From a virus: a DNA stretch of 64,000 nt. Of this stretch, positions 16,840 to 24,799 are shown piece by piece (the first letter of the stretch is position 1; each line of letters begins with the position of its first letter). Below the pieces are notes generated by a model. That model was not told the DNA's origin. It made no database searches and worked only from the letters and a program-made list of their open reading frames with translations. The DNA is taken from positions 1 to 64,000 of IMG/VR virus record IMGVR_UViG_3300005264_000040; one strand, 5' to 3'. A program made the translations under genes and the position numbers.

Positions 16840-17673
16840 ATGTTACTGATTAAAGGATTTGATGCCACAAGGGGAGCGCAACTCGGCTTCATAAAAATAG
16901 GTGGAAAAGGGCAGGAAAGAGTTTCAGCAAAAGGGTACAAGTATAGGATGCCAGTAAAATTTGCAGGATTCCTTATTACTTCTATGGTTAAAGATAAAAC
17001 AGACAATTATACTCCGCATCCTTTATATTCGAAAATGTTAGAAAATTATGGTGTGCAGATTGGTGATAATAAGTTTTTGAGGAGTTTTCCAGTAACTTTT
17101 GCATCTGACGACATAGAAGAAATAGTATATACATACAAAGGAGTTTTTACTGCTTCAGAAACAGTATGTATTTCTAAAGACGGAGAAATAGGATTCAATT
17201 ATCAAAAACAAGAAAATGTAGCATGTGAGACTTGTCCTATGAAAAAAGATTGTAAATTGCACGGAATCGTAAAAGTGTTGTTGAGGCATCCTGAAAATCC
17301 TCAAAAAGTTTTAACAGGTGGAAGTTTCTTATTTAAAACAGTGTCTTACAATTCATTAAGAGCAATAGTAGATTCTTTAGTTCAATTAAAAAAAATACAT
17401 GGAAAATTAACTGGGATTCCAGCATTTATGACGTGGGATGAAACGATGGTAAAAAGACAAACAGAACAGGGTACCGTAATGCAAACTGTTCCTATTGTAT
17501 ATTTTACATCCCAGTTAGATATAGAAGATATGCAAGAAAGACATACGGAAATCACTGTTAGTGACCCATTAGCACATCTTGCAGATGAAGATGTTGATGT
17601 GGATGAAGTTGTTGAAGCAGTAATTGATTCAGGTAGCAGCGAATTTGATGATTATTTAGAAACCAAAGAATAA
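16840..17673 (+). CDS. Gp3/recombination-directionality-factor-like protein
   Basis: A 277-residue protein. A central C-x2-C-x5-C cluster (CETCPMKKDC) sits between a domain with PHPLYSKML...YG and one with GGSFLFKTVSYNSLRAI...GKLTGIPAFM. This arrangement resembles the Gp3-like proteins often labelled 'recombination directionality factor-like' or 'hydrolase or metal-binding protein' in phages. The C-terminus is acidic (DEDVDVDEVVEAV), as in many ssDNA-interacting proteins. It is probably a metal-binding recombination or replication accessory protein. No integrase is seen in the window. Confidence 0.45.
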   Translation: MLLIKGFDATRGAQLGFIKIGGKGQERVSAKGYKYRMPVKFAGFLITSMVKDKTDNYTPHPLYSKMLENYGVQIGDNKFLRSFPVTFASDDIEEIVYTYKGVFTASETVCISKDGEIGFNYQKQENVACETCPMKKDCKLHGIVKVLLRHPENPQKVLTGGSFLFKTVSYNSLRAIVDSLVQLKKIHGKLTGIPAFMTWDETMVKRQTEQGTVMQTVPIVYFTSQLDIEDMQERHTEITVSDPLAHLADEDVDVDEVVEAVIDSGSSEFDDYLETKE

Positions 17674-17677
17674 AAAA

Positions 17678-17706
17678 AAGCGCCTTTGAGAAGGCGCTTA
17701 ATTTTA
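17678..17706 (+). terminator. Intrinsic terminator, possibly bidirectional
   Basis: AAGCGCCTT (17678-17686) pairs with AAGGCGCTT (17691-17699) around TGAG. Eight A precede it and AATTTTAT follows, so it could act on both strands. Confidence 0.7.
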
Positions 17707-17721
17707 TAAGGAGGGATAAAA

Positions 17722-18132
17722 ATGGCAGAAATGACAATTAAACAATTGGTAGATAAAATAGCAGAAATAAAACAATTGGAAAATGATATGAGAAAATATA
17801 GAAAAGAATTAGAAGAACAATTGACAAATTATGTAAAAGAAACTACAAACGATAAAACTGTTTATTTGGAAGGAGAAAAAGCTAAAATAAAAGTATCTAG
17901 GACATCTTCATTAAAAATTGACCAAAAAGCAGCAAGAAAATTTGCAGAAACACATCCGGACATTTCACCAAAAATATTCACAATAAGTTATAAACCAAAG
18001 AAAACAGGTTTTACTATTTTACATGAACTTGTGAAGAAAGATAAATCACAAAAAGAAGTTTTAGAAGAATTTCAAAGTTTAGTAACCGAAGAAGAATCAA
18101 TTAGGATTACTGTCGAAGAAAAAGAAGAATAA
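17722..18132 (+). CDS. Coiled-coil 136-residue protein, possibly Gp157/Gam-like
   Basis: The first 50 residues form a long amphipathic helix. A basic strand region (KIKVSRTSSLKI) and a KPKKTGFTIL segment follow. The pattern is reminiscent of small phage proteins encoded beside recombination genes (Gp157 or Gam-like), but no diagnostic motif is present. It lies between two terminators and may depend on read-through. Confidence 0.4.
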   Translation: MAEMTIKQLVDKIAEIKQLENDMRKYRKELEEQLTNYVKETTNDKTVYLEGEKAKIKVSRTSSLKIDQKAARKFAETHPDISPKIFTISYKPKKTGFTILHELVKKDKSQKEVLEEFQSLVTEEESIRITVEEKEE

Positions 18133-18136
18133 TGTA

Positions 18137-18165
18137 TTGACAAAATAAAAAAAATATTGTATAAT
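18137..18165 (+). promoter_or_regulatory. Consensus sigma-70 promoter
   Basis: TTGACA (18137-18142), exactly 17 bases, and TATAAT (18160-18165): one of the best promoters in the window. It reads first into a short structured RNA, not a gene. Confidence 0.85.
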
Positions 18166-18171
18166 AAATTA

Positions 18172-18252
18172 AAGCGGTGTTTCCCAGCCATAAATGGGAG
18201 CCAAACATTGTAATTTTAGTTACAGGGCTCGCAGACGTGCGAGCCCTTTTGT
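18172..18252 (+). ncRNA. Short structured RNA or leader with three hairpins and a terminator
   Basis: Downstream of the promoter come three stems: TCCCA/TGGGA (18182-18199), TGTAA/TTACA (18209-18224) and GGGCTCGCA/TGCGAGCCC (18225-18246) followed by TTTTGT. The last is an intrinsic terminator. The transcript would be about 80 nt with no usable ORF. It may be a small RNA or an attenuator/riboswitch-type leader for the gene at 18298. It matches no riboswitch class I can recognise. Confidence 0.6.
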
Positions 18253-18297
18253 ATTAAATAAGTTATAAACTACAATAAAAAAAGGGGGAAGATGAGT

Positions 18298-19137
18298 ATG
18301 AAAAAAAGTATTATAATGGTAATTGTAGTATTAATGGTAGTTTTAAGTTTTGGTAGTAAATACAATCAAAGAACAATGGATGTAAGCAGATTAATCAAAC
18401 AAGGATATGTTATCGATCCAGAATATGTCTTTTTTGAAGATTATATGAGGGATACTTTTACCCTTACTCAAGTAAATGCTATTAATAATTATATGACTTT
18501 AATGATTTTACAATACGTAGAAGAACTCAAAGACGGGAAAAAACCAGCATACGCTTTAGATGAAGTAATGGGTTGGGGTTTTGGCTCTTTGGAAGGAACA
18601 AATTATGATGTTGGACTTGGAAAGAAATTTTTAGAGAATTATTATAGCACAGATCCTAATGACGTAGAATTCAATTTTCATATATCTGTTTTACTTGATT
18701 ATCTGGAGTACAGATTATCCCAAGAATTTTTAGATAAAAGCAACGTACCTTATGATGATAATTGGGAAACAAACAGTAAAATTAGTTCAGATCATTTGAA
18801 TTTAATAAAACTATTTTTAATTGACAATGGGGATCTTCAAGTTGATACCCCTATTTATACTTTTTATATTTCAAATGTATCCGAAATTGAAGAATTAGAA
18901 AATCATAAAAAGAAATTTGGGAATGTGTCGAAATTATTAACAACTGTTCATGATACTGAATCACATGAAAAATTTCAAGAAGAGGTAATCGAATTAATTG
19001 ATCTTTCAACTACAACCTATATGTTTTTTGCAAGAGTACATGCTTTGCCAATTGCATATGATTTGCTAGCGTTTTTAGATGAAGACTTACATGTATTATA
19101 TATAATGGTTACAACATTAACTGTCGAATCTTTATAA
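18298..19137 (+). CDS. Exported 279-residue protein of unknown function
   Basis: The start is ATG 18298, 9 nt after AAGGGGG. The ATG at 18292 is too close. A typical signal peptide (K-K-S, hydrophobic 5-17, then SFGS) is followed by a soluble, helical and acidic domain without known motifs. It could be secreted or periplasmic, perhaps altering the envelope during infection. It lies behind the structured RNA and ends at a terminator. Confidence 0.6.
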   Translation: MKKSIIMVIVVLMVVLSFGSKYNQRTMDVSRLIKQGYVIDPEYVFFEDYMRDTFTLTQVNAINNYMTLMILQYVEELKDGKKPAYALDEVMGWGFGSLEGTNYDVGLGKKFLENYYSTDPNDVEFNFHISVLLDYLEYRLSQEFLDKSNVPYDDNWETNSKISSDHLNLIKLFLIDNGDLQVDTPIYTFYISNVSEIEELENHKKKFGNVSKLLTTVHDTESHEKFQEEVIELIDLSTTTYMFFARVHALPIAYDLLAFLDEDLHVLYIMVTTLTVESL

Positions 19138-19149
19138 TAAACAATAGTG

Positions 19150-19176
19150 AGGCCTGCAAATATGCAGGCCTTTTTT
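19150..19176 (+). terminator. Intrinsic terminator
   Basis: AGGCCTGCA pairs with TGCAGGCCT around AATA (19150-19171), followed by TTTTT. It closes the unit before the virion-type cluster. Confidence 0.9.
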
Positions 19177-19209
19177 AGTCAAATTATTATTTTAAGGGTG
19201 TATTCCTTA

Positions 19210-19239
19210 TTAGCAATTCATAATAAAATATGTTATAAT
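19210..19239 (+). promoter_or_regulatory. Promoter of the virion-type cluster
   Basis: TTAGCA (19210-19215), 18 bases, and TATAAT (19234-19239). The same TTAGCA-18-TATAAT form precedes the other virion-type cluster at 62447, suggesting a shared late promoter style. Confidence 0.7.
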
Positions 19240-19270
19240 ATTTATAGTTTTATAAAAGAGAGGTGAAAGT

Positions 19271-19579
19271 ATGGATTTAATACCGCAACAAAACAAACCT
19301 CAATTTCATATAAAGAAAGCTGCAATCAGTCATGGTCTTCGAAGTATGGTTGCTCCTAAATTATTTTCTGTAGGACGCAAAGTTAATAAATTAGGTGATA
19401 GAGCCGCTTATTCTTTTGGCACGAAAGTTTTAGGGTTTAAACCTGTGACAATGAAATTACCAGAAGCAAGAAATTCTGTAAAAGGCGCATTGGCTGCAGG
19501 AGCAATTGGTACTGCAGGGTTAATGGGGTACGCTAATGGAAAAAGAAAAAACAATACACAACAAAATAGATATTATTAA
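19271..19579 (+). CDS. Small virion-type protein with glycine-rich hydrophobic tail
   Basis: 102 residues, with FHIKKAAISHG near the N-terminus and a G/A-rich segment (about 76-91, AAGAIGTAGLMGYANG) before a basic end. It shares the K-x-A motif and the glycine-zipper style with the following genes. Likely an internal or membrane-active virion protein. No homologue recognised. Confidence 0.55.
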   Translation: MDLIPQQNKPQFHIKKAAISHGLRSMVAPKLFSVGRKVNKLGDRAAYSFGTKVLGFKPVTMKLPEARNSVKGALAAGAIGTAGLMGYANGKRKNNTQQNRYY

Positions 19580-19596
19580 GAGGAGGTTGGATATTT

Positions 19597-19806
19597 ATGA
19601 AAAGAGAGGTTATAAAAAATGCAGTATTTGGACAGTTGGTTAAGAAAGCTGCATTAGTAAAAACAAAAGAAGAGAATGGTGTAGATACATTAGTCAAAAG
19701 AGCATCCTTAAAAAGAGAACAAACTACAGAGGGAAGGGAATTAATTAAAAATGCAACTTTTGGAGCATTAATAAAGGTAGCGATGAATAAAGCTAAAGGG
19801 GAGTGA
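19597..19806 (+). CDS. 69-residue protein with an internal duplication
   Basis: Two copies of a motif RE(V/L)IKNA(V/T)FG(Q/A)L(V/I)K(K/V)A occur at about 3-18 and 48-63, with LVKRAS between. Basic, with K-x-A motifs like its neighbours. AGAGGAGG precedes the ATG. Possibly a virion component. Function unknown. Confidence 0.55.
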   Translation: MKREVIKNAVFGQLVKKAALVKTKEENGVDTLVKRASLKREQTTEGRELIKNATFGALIKVAMNKAKGE

Positions 19807-19811
19807 AATTT

Positions 19812-21146
19812 ATGCAAGATGAAATAATAGTAGCGTTACAAAAAATAGCTGCAAGCGATCCTCGTGGTGAATGGACAAAAGAAAAAAAAATAAAAAAAAG
19901 TGATGTTGAACTCCCAAAGGAATCTAAAGTGGTAAGTTTTTTTAAAAATTTATTCACTCCTAAAAAACAAGAACCACAGCAAAAAGTAATAAATAAAGCT
20001 ACTGCTCCTTCAAAAACATCTGCAAGTTTAACTGCAGGGAACCTCGGCTATAACAAATTGACAAATTCTCAAAAAAAAGAATTCAACTATAAAAGCGAAT
20101 TAAGAAATTTAAAAAATCAATTAAATGATGGAGATATAAGTAGAGCAGAATACGCTAACAAAATAAGATCTTTAGAAACACAACATTCGAATTATTTAAA
20201 AGAACAAAATAAAATATTAAAAGAACAGAAAATAGAAAGGAAGCAAAAAGCATTAAAAAGTCCGGAATACAGAGCAAGTCATACTAATAATGCAAAAAAT
20301 CTAACAGCACTAACAGCAGGTGCTGGAGCCAAACCTTTAACGAAAGGTCAAGAATTAAAAGCTAAAGCAAACGAAATTACACCTATTAAGTTTAATTATA
20401 TAACAGGAGATAAAAATAAAGTAAAAAAAGCTTTGAACAAAATAAAAGAAAAGGATAAAATAGACAGAGTAAAATCTAGAAATAAAGAATATTGGAAACA
20501 ATATGAAAATTACTGGAAGAAAAAGACAGTAAGTGGGACTTCAAACAAAAATCTAGCTACAGGATTATCAGTAGGGAATTTAACAGGGAAAAAACCTAAT
20601 ATTGACAAAATAAATAAAGTAAATAGAATAGCTGCAAACAAAGATTATAAAGAAAAATTCAAAGCAAAGAAACCAGCAGGTACCTCTAATTCTAACATTG
20701 CAGCTGCATTTACCGCTGGTACAGGAACAACTTCAACGAAACCTCATGCAAAAATAAAAAAAGAAATGCAAATTCAAGGATTGAAAAATAGAATAAAAGA
20801 AATACCATCTAAATTAAAAGAAATAGGAAAAACTACAATAAATAAAACAAAAGAAACATCTCAAAAAGCAATTAACTATGCAAAAGAACATCCTAAAGAA
20901 ACTGCTGCTGCAGGAGCAGGTGCTGCAGGTTTAGCTGCATTAGGTACAGCAAGCGCAATTGCTTCAAAAAGAAGAAAAGCTCGAGAAGCAGCAAGATTAG
21001 CTCAGTTAGCAAAAAAGAAAAAAATGATCAGAAGAGGAGGAATAGCAGGAGCCGCATTAGCAGGTGGAGCTGCTTTGACTTCTTATATTTTAAAGAAAAG
21101 GAAGAATAATGAAAGGAAAAAGGAGGAGGCAAAAAATAATGCATAA
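19812..21146 (+). CDS. Lysine-rich virion-type protein with C-terminal glycine-zipper cassette
   Basis: The 444-residue protein starts at ATG 19812. An in-frame GTG at 19803 overlaps the Shine-Dalgarno. The N-terminus has LQKIAASDPRG. The middle is a low-complexity basic region with four spaced repeats of T(A/S)G.L or LTAG type (for example SLTAGNLG, LTALTAGAG, GLSVGNLTG, AFTAGTGT). The C-terminus (about 360-444) is an A/G-rich hydrophobic hairpin, then AKKKKMIRRGGIAGAALAGG. That cassette recurs in the next two genes. Probably an internal virion or DNA-ejection protein able to insert in membranes. Confidence 0.6.
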   Translation: MQDEIIVALQKIAASDPRGEWTKEKKIKKSDVELPKESKVVSFFKNLFTPKKQEPQQKVINKATAPSKTSASLTAGNLGYNKLTNSQKKEFNYKSELRNLKNQLNDGDISRAEYANKIRSLETQHSNYLKEQNKILKEQKIERKQKALKSPEYRASHTNNAKNLTALTAGAGAKPLTKGQELKAKANEITPIKFNYITGDKNKVKKALNKIKEKDKIDRVKSRNKEYWKQYENYWKKKTVSGTSNKNLATGLSVGNLTGKKPNIDKINKVNRIAANKDYKEKFKAKKPAGTSNSNIAAAFTAGTGTTSTKPHAKIKKEMQIQGLKNRIKEIPSKLKEIGKTTINKTKETSQKAINYAKEHPKETAAAGAGAAGLAALGTASAIASKRRKAREAARLAQLAKKKKMIRRGGIAGAALAGGAALTSYILKKRKNNERKKEEAKNNA

Positions 21147-21636
21147 AAACATTTTGCTTAAATTAGCTAGCGGACCTATATATCCTCCAGGAACTACTGA
21201 AGAACAAAAAAAGAAAATTAATGATTATTACGCAAAATCATATTTACTCTTAAATAAAAAAGATATTGCTAAACCAGAAAGGTTACCAGATATACGAGAA
21301 AAAAAACCAGAAGTTGAACTAATTACTAAAATAAAAGAAAATACTAATAAACTATTAAGCGGAGTAAAAAATAAAATAAATAATATGTCTGATAACGATA
21401 AAAAGAAAGCAGCAATAACTTCTGCAGGAGTTGGCGCAATAGGAATAGGAAGTTTAGCTGCAGCAAAACACAAAGCCAAGAAAAAAGCTAAAGCTGCTGA
21501 ACTAGCTAAACTTACCAAGAAGAAAAAACTTCTAAAAGGAGGAATAGCAGGGGCTGCTTTAGCAGGTGGTAGTGCATTAGCAGCTTATGCTTTGAACAAA
21601 AAAAAGAAGAAAGAGGAGGCAAAAAATAATGTATAA
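21139..21636 (+). CDS. Paralogue with glycine-zipper cassette, 165 residues
   Basis: The start is ATG 21139 after AGGAGGAGG. The frame from 21109 is inside the previous gene. N-terminal ILLKLASGP, then a short charged region, then two hydrophobic G/A-rich segments separated by a K-rich loop (cassette at about 100-165). It is a shorter version of the flanking proteins and overlaps both by 8 bases. The repeated junction sequence shows tandem duplication. Confidence 0.6.
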   Translation: MHKNILLKLASGPIYPPGTTEEQKKKINDYYAKSYLLLNKKDIAKPERLPDIREKKPEVELITKIKENTNKLLSGVKNKINNMSDNDKKKAAITSAGVGAIGIGSLAAAKHKAKKKAKAAELAKLTKKKKLLKGGIAGAALAGGSALAAYALNKKKKKEEAKNNV

Positions 21637-22825
21637 GAACAATATAATTAAGTTAGCAGATATAGGAGGCTCAGCATTATATAACACCAAAAAAGTTCCA
21701 GCTATTCAAAGAAAACTAGATGAAGCCGAATACGAAATGGAAGATAATCTATCTAGGAAATTACATAAAATAAAAAAATTTGTTTCTAAAAATATGCAAA
21801 AAGCAAAAGAAAAATTAATTGAAGAACCAAAAAGAAATGCTAAAAATTTACAAATATCTAATTCAAGTGTAGCTGCTTTAAAGCACAAAACTAAAGGCCC
21901 TTCAAAAACAGTCAGTGATTTTAAAAGAAAAGTAGATGAAGCTGCTTATAAAGCAAAAGATTTTGCTTCTAAAAATAAGGATAAAGCTGCAGTTGCTGGT
22001 GCAGGAATAGCAGGTATAGCAGGTCTTTCTATGCTTAGTAAAAAAAATAAAGCAAAAAAAGCTGCTGAATTAGCTGCTTTAGCAAAAAAGAAAAAAATGA
22101 TCAGAAGAGGAGGAATAGCAGGAGCTGCTTTAGCAGGCGGTAGTGCATTAGCAGCTTATGCTTTGAAAAAGAAAAAATCTAAAAAAAAACAAGAAAAAAC
22201 AGCTAGTTACGTAATACCAGCTATAAAAGGAGCTCTCGTAGTAGGAGGACTTGCAGCAGCTCACGTTGCTGATAAAAAGAATCAAGCCAAAGCTATGAAA
22301 TTAGTAAATGATATATTCGAAGAAGGTGTAAGAACAGGAAGAAAAAAAGGTTTTAGAAATGGAGTATTAGCAGGAACAGGTGCTGGTGTTGGAACCACTT
22401 TAACTGCTTTAGGTATTTCTAAAACAAGAAATAAAAAAGGAAACAATAAGAAAAAGAAGGAATTGCAACAAAAAAAGAATACATCATTAAAGAAGTCAGC
22501 CGCAGCTACCTTAACAAATGATGAATTACAAAAATTATTAAATGTAAAAAAAGAAAACATGGAAAGAATGCAAAAAACTGTAAAAGAAATAGCACCAAAT
22601 GGTGCTGCTCCGGTAGCAGGATTAGGATTAGGTCTTAGAGGCGGAGCAGGATTAGGATTAGGCAATATAGGAAGACCTAGAAGAGGTAGAGGTTTAGCTG
22701 TTGGTTTAGGTGCTGGTGCTGGTGCAGGTACAGGATTAGGCGCTTTAGCATTGTACAATTTAAGCAAAAAAGAAGAAGAAGATAAATCCAATAAAAAGGA
22801 AGACAAAAAAACCTCAAAAAAGTGA
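21629..22825 (+). CDS. Paralogue with glycine-zipper cassettes, 398 residues
   Basis: N-terminal IIKLADIGG. The first K-rich cassette lies at about 115-187, nearly identical at DNA level to the one ending the 19812 gene. After EKTASYV comes a second hydrophobic stretch with GVLAGTGAGVGTTLTALG. Near 325-375 there is a very glycine-rich repeat (GLGLGLRGGAGLGLG type), and the end is charged. Likely a membrane-active virion or ejection protein. The minus-strand frame over the glycine-rich part is a composition shadow. Confidence 0.6.
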   Translation: MYKNNIIKLADIGGSALYNTKKVPAIQRKLDEAEYEMEDNLSRKLHKIKKFVSKNMQKAKEKLIEEPKRNAKNLQISNSSVAALKHKTKGPSKTVSDFKRKVDEAAYKAKDFASKNKDKAAVAGAGIAGIAGLSMLSKKNKAKKAAELAALAKKKKMIRRGGIAGAALAGGSALAAYALKKKKSKKKQEKTASYVIPAIKGALVVGGLAAAHVADKKNQAKAMKLVNDIFEEGVRTGRKKGFRNGVLAGTGAGVGTTLTALGISKTRNKKGNNKKKKELQQKKNTSLKKSAAATLTNDELQKLLNVKKENMERMQKTVKEIAPNGAAPVAGLGLGLRGGAGLGLGNIGRPRRGRGLAVGLGAGAGAGTGLGALALYNLSKKEEEDKSNKKEDKKTSKK

Positions 22826-22836
22826 GGATGATATAA

Positions 22837-23475
22837 ATGGAAACTATTTTGGATAAAATTTTAAGTCAGAAAATGAATGAAGGATACATTCTAAAAAACG
22901 AAATGAAAAAGGAAGCCGGGATTTTCGGCTCTCTGAAAAATGTTGCAAAAGGTGTAAGGCGATGGACAAAAGCACCTTACACTAAATTTAATCCTCAAAG
23001 AGCTTCAACTTATGAATTTGCAAATTCAATAAAAATGAATAAATATAAACAAAGATTACTTAGAAAGAAAAATAGATTAGATGCGCAAAAAACACGTAAA
23101 TTATCACAACAATTTTATTTGGACCCAGCAAAAGTTGATAAATATCAAAAAACACAAATGAAAAAAAAGATATTAGGACCTTATTATAAACCTAAAAATA
23201 CAACAACTACACCAAAAAACAATATTCCAACGCCACCAAAAAATCCCACAGCAACACCACCACCAAATGCACAAGCTGGTAATACCAACGTGGGACATTC
23301 CGCAATACAAAGTGCTTTAAATACGATTAAAAAAAGACCAGCTGTATCTGCAAGTGCTTTATTGACAGCTGGCACATTAGCAGGACAAGCATACGGTTCT
23401 TATAAAGAAAGACAAATACAAAAAGAAATGCAAAAGTATCAAAATCCTACCGGAAGAAGAATACTTATAGTTTGA
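22837..23475 (+). CDS. Basic virion-type protein with proline-rich linker
   Basis: 212 residues. N-terminal MKKEAGIFGS carries the K-x-A motif of this cluster. A basic helical region follows, then a T/P/N-rich linker (about 118-150), then an A/G hydrophobic segment (RPAVSASALLTAGTLAG) and a charged end. It is the last gene before the 23487 terminator. Probably another internal virion protein. Confidence 0.55.
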   Translation: METILDKILSQKMNEGYILKNEMKKEAGIFGSLKNVAKGVRRWTKAPYTKFNPQRASTYEFANSIKMNKYKQRLLRKKNRLDAQKTRKLSQQFYLDPAKVDKYQKTQMKKKILGPYYKPKNTTTTPKNNIPTPPKNPTATPPPNAQAGNTNVGHSAIQSALNTIKKRPAVSASALLTAGTLAGQAYGSYKERQIQKEMQKYQNPTGRRILIV

Positions 23476-23486
23476 AAACAATGTTA

Positions 23487-23514
23487 AAAGACCCTTTTAG
23501 AGGGTCTTTTTTTA
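23487..23514 (+). terminator. Intrinsic terminator of the virion-type cluster
   Basis: AAAGACCC (23487-23494) pairs with GGGTCTTT (23502-23509), followed by TTTT. It ends the 19.2-23.5 kb unit. Confidence 0.85.
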
Positions 23515-23581
23515 TATAAATAAATCAAGATTTATTGGTATATATATAGTAATTTATTATAAAACACAGGAGGTGTTTAAC

Positions 23582-24250
23582 ATGGATAATACTTTTTTTG
23601 AAGAAAATATAGTTGGGATTCTCATTGAGGATCCCAAAATTTTTAGAAAGGAGGTGAAAAAGAACGGAATGATAGACCAAGAGTTTGTGGCACAACTAGC
23701 TAAGTATATTGTCACCCAACTCCAAAAAGATGAACCTATTTTTATAAAAGGGGAGGACGACTATTATGTTGATTACGAATACTATCGTCCTTCAACTTTA
23801 TTGCATTTGAAAAACCCAAAAGCGTTTAATTCGATGTTGGAAAAAATGATTAATTATGCAAGAAAGAGACTCCCGAGGATTGAAAGAGACTTTATTGTAG
23901 ATTTAATTGTAAAAGTACAAAGAGATTTTATAAGCCCATATAATTTCTTGATTGGTATTGATAATTATTTATCCGCAAACTACGATTATGAATCGTTCTA
24001 TACTGACGAAGAATTCGAAAGATTAGAAAATAGTATTTTAGAAAAAGAATCTGAAATTATAAGAACTAACAACAAAGAAGATTTCCTAAATTGGACTGAT
24101 AAAGGAGAGTTTATACCAGCATGGTATATCAACGATCGAATCGACGGTTTCTTTTATAAGTTCTTCAAAGATGTATATGATTACGACTATGACAATTCTA
24201 ATTTTGACTTCTGGGACTTTTTAGAAAGAAGAAGAATTTGGTATTCATAA
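23582..24250 (+). CDS. Unknown 222-residue protein with possible second internal start
   Basis: The ATG 23582 follows AGGAGG at 8 nt. No motif; rich in D, Y, F and charged residues. Inside the gene, 31 nt after the start, an 11-bp hairpin with ATT loop (23613-23637) is followed by a full Shine-Dalgarno AAAGGAGGTG (about 23648) and an in-frame ATG at 23669. A protein about 29 residues shorter could therefore be made from the same message, depending on the hairpin. Confidence 0.55.
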   Translation: MDNTFFEENIVGILIEDPKIFRKEVKKNGMIDQEFVAQLAKYIVTQLQKDEPIFIKGEDDYYVDYEYYRPSTLLHLKNPKAFNSMLEKMINYARKRLPRIERDFIVDLIVKVQRDFISPYNFLIGIDNYLSANYDYESFYTDEEFERLENSILEKESEIIRTNNKEDFLNWTDKGEFIPAWYINDRIDGFFYKFFKDVYDYDYDNSNFDFWDFLERRRIWYS

Positions 24251-24281
24251 GTATGTTTATAAATAAAAAAGGAGGTGAAAA

Positions 24282-24326
24282 ATGGAGAGTATTTTTACTC
24301 TCAGTTTCCATGGGTTGAGAGTATGA
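24282..24326 (+). other. Micro-ORF 1 (14 residues)
   Basis: The ATG follows AAGGAGGTG. The peptide is MESIFTLSFHGLRV. The first codons form a perfect hairpin GAGAGTA-TTTT-TACTCTC. It may be a leader peptide or only a ribosome loading site. Confidence 0.35.
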
Positions 24327-24405
24327 TTCTCATAAGCTTTTTTAAAAAGGTAGCTTAATCAAAGCGGGTTCCGCTTTATTATTTTATAAATAAGGAGGTG
24401 TCCTT

Positions 24406-24447
24406 TTGAAAAGAAACGCAATGTTGCTTTCGCAACATATCTCATAA
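24406..24447 (+). other. Micro-ORF 2 (13 residues, TTG start)
   Basis: The TTG lies 7 nt after AAGGAGG. The peptide is MKRNAMLLSQHIS. A perfect hairpin ATGTTGC-TTTC-GCAACAT lies inside it. A longer GCATCC/GGATGC stem follows after the stop. Confidence 0.3.
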
Positions 24448-24555
24448 AGCATCCGGTCATTCTTTGTGTGGTGTAAAAGATGGATGGTTGGATGCGAATA
24501 AAAAAATCCGCGAGCGGTTTCCGCTCTTTTTTATTATATAATAAAGGAGGTAGAT

Positions 24556-24615
24556 ATGAAGAATTTGATTAAAAGTTCAGCTCTTGAACTTTTAAACTTG
24601 ATAAGTACTTTTTAG
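24556..24615 (+). other. Micro-ORF 3 (19 residues)
   Basis: The ATG follows AAGGAGG. The peptide begins MKNLIKSS and is related to micro-ORF 4. A 9-bp hairpin AAAAGTTCA/TGAACTTTT lies within it. Confidence 0.35.
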
Positions 24616-24672
24616 TAGTAAAGTTTTGGGAGTGGTTTCCACTCCTTTTATTATATAACAAAGGAGGGAGAT

Positions 24673-24708
24673 ATGAGTAGATTGCTCAAAAGTTCCTACA
24701 ATCTGTGA
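24673..24708 (+). other. Micro-ORF 4 (11 residues)
   Basis: The ATG follows AAGGAGG. The peptide is MSRLLKSSYNL, sharing the L-(I/L)-K-S-S core with micro-ORF 3. A 9-bp stem CAAAAGTTC/GAACTTTTG spans its end. Confidence 0.35.
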
Positions 24709-24799
24709 GAGAACTTTTGTCTAATAAGTACTACTTTAGTAGTAAGTAGAAACGTGCGGATTCCGCATATTATTTATAAAAAAAGGAGGATGATAAAAG

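Larger units (their letters stand above)
24265..24782 (+). repeat. Tandem array of four micro-ORF/hairpin units
   Basis: There is no gene in these 550 bases. Four units of about 120-150 bases follow one another. Each has AAGGAGG, a start codon with a very short ORF, an early hairpin, and a terminal hairpin with a three-base loop. The terminal hairpins are AAAGCGG-GTT-CCGCTTT, GAGCGG-TTT-CCGCTC, GGAGTGG-TTT-CCACTCC and TGCGG-ATT-CCGCA. T-rich sequence and the next Shine-Dalgarno follow. Units 3 and 4 are clear relatives (shared AAAAGTTC, ATAAGTACT and TTTAGTAGTAA blocks). The terminal hairpins look like intrinsic terminators or processing sites. Confidence 0.7.

Noticed and set aside
22282-22806. 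Long minus-strand open frame over the glycine-rich protein gene
   Set aside because: It is the antisense of GGN/GCN-rich codons, giving a P/A/N-rich shadow with no ribosome binding site. The plus-strand gene is well supported.
24525-24542. TATAAT-like sequence between micro-ORF units as separate promoters
   Set aside because: A start site would fall inside the Shine-Dalgarno, and no -35 is present. The AT-rich spacer explains it.
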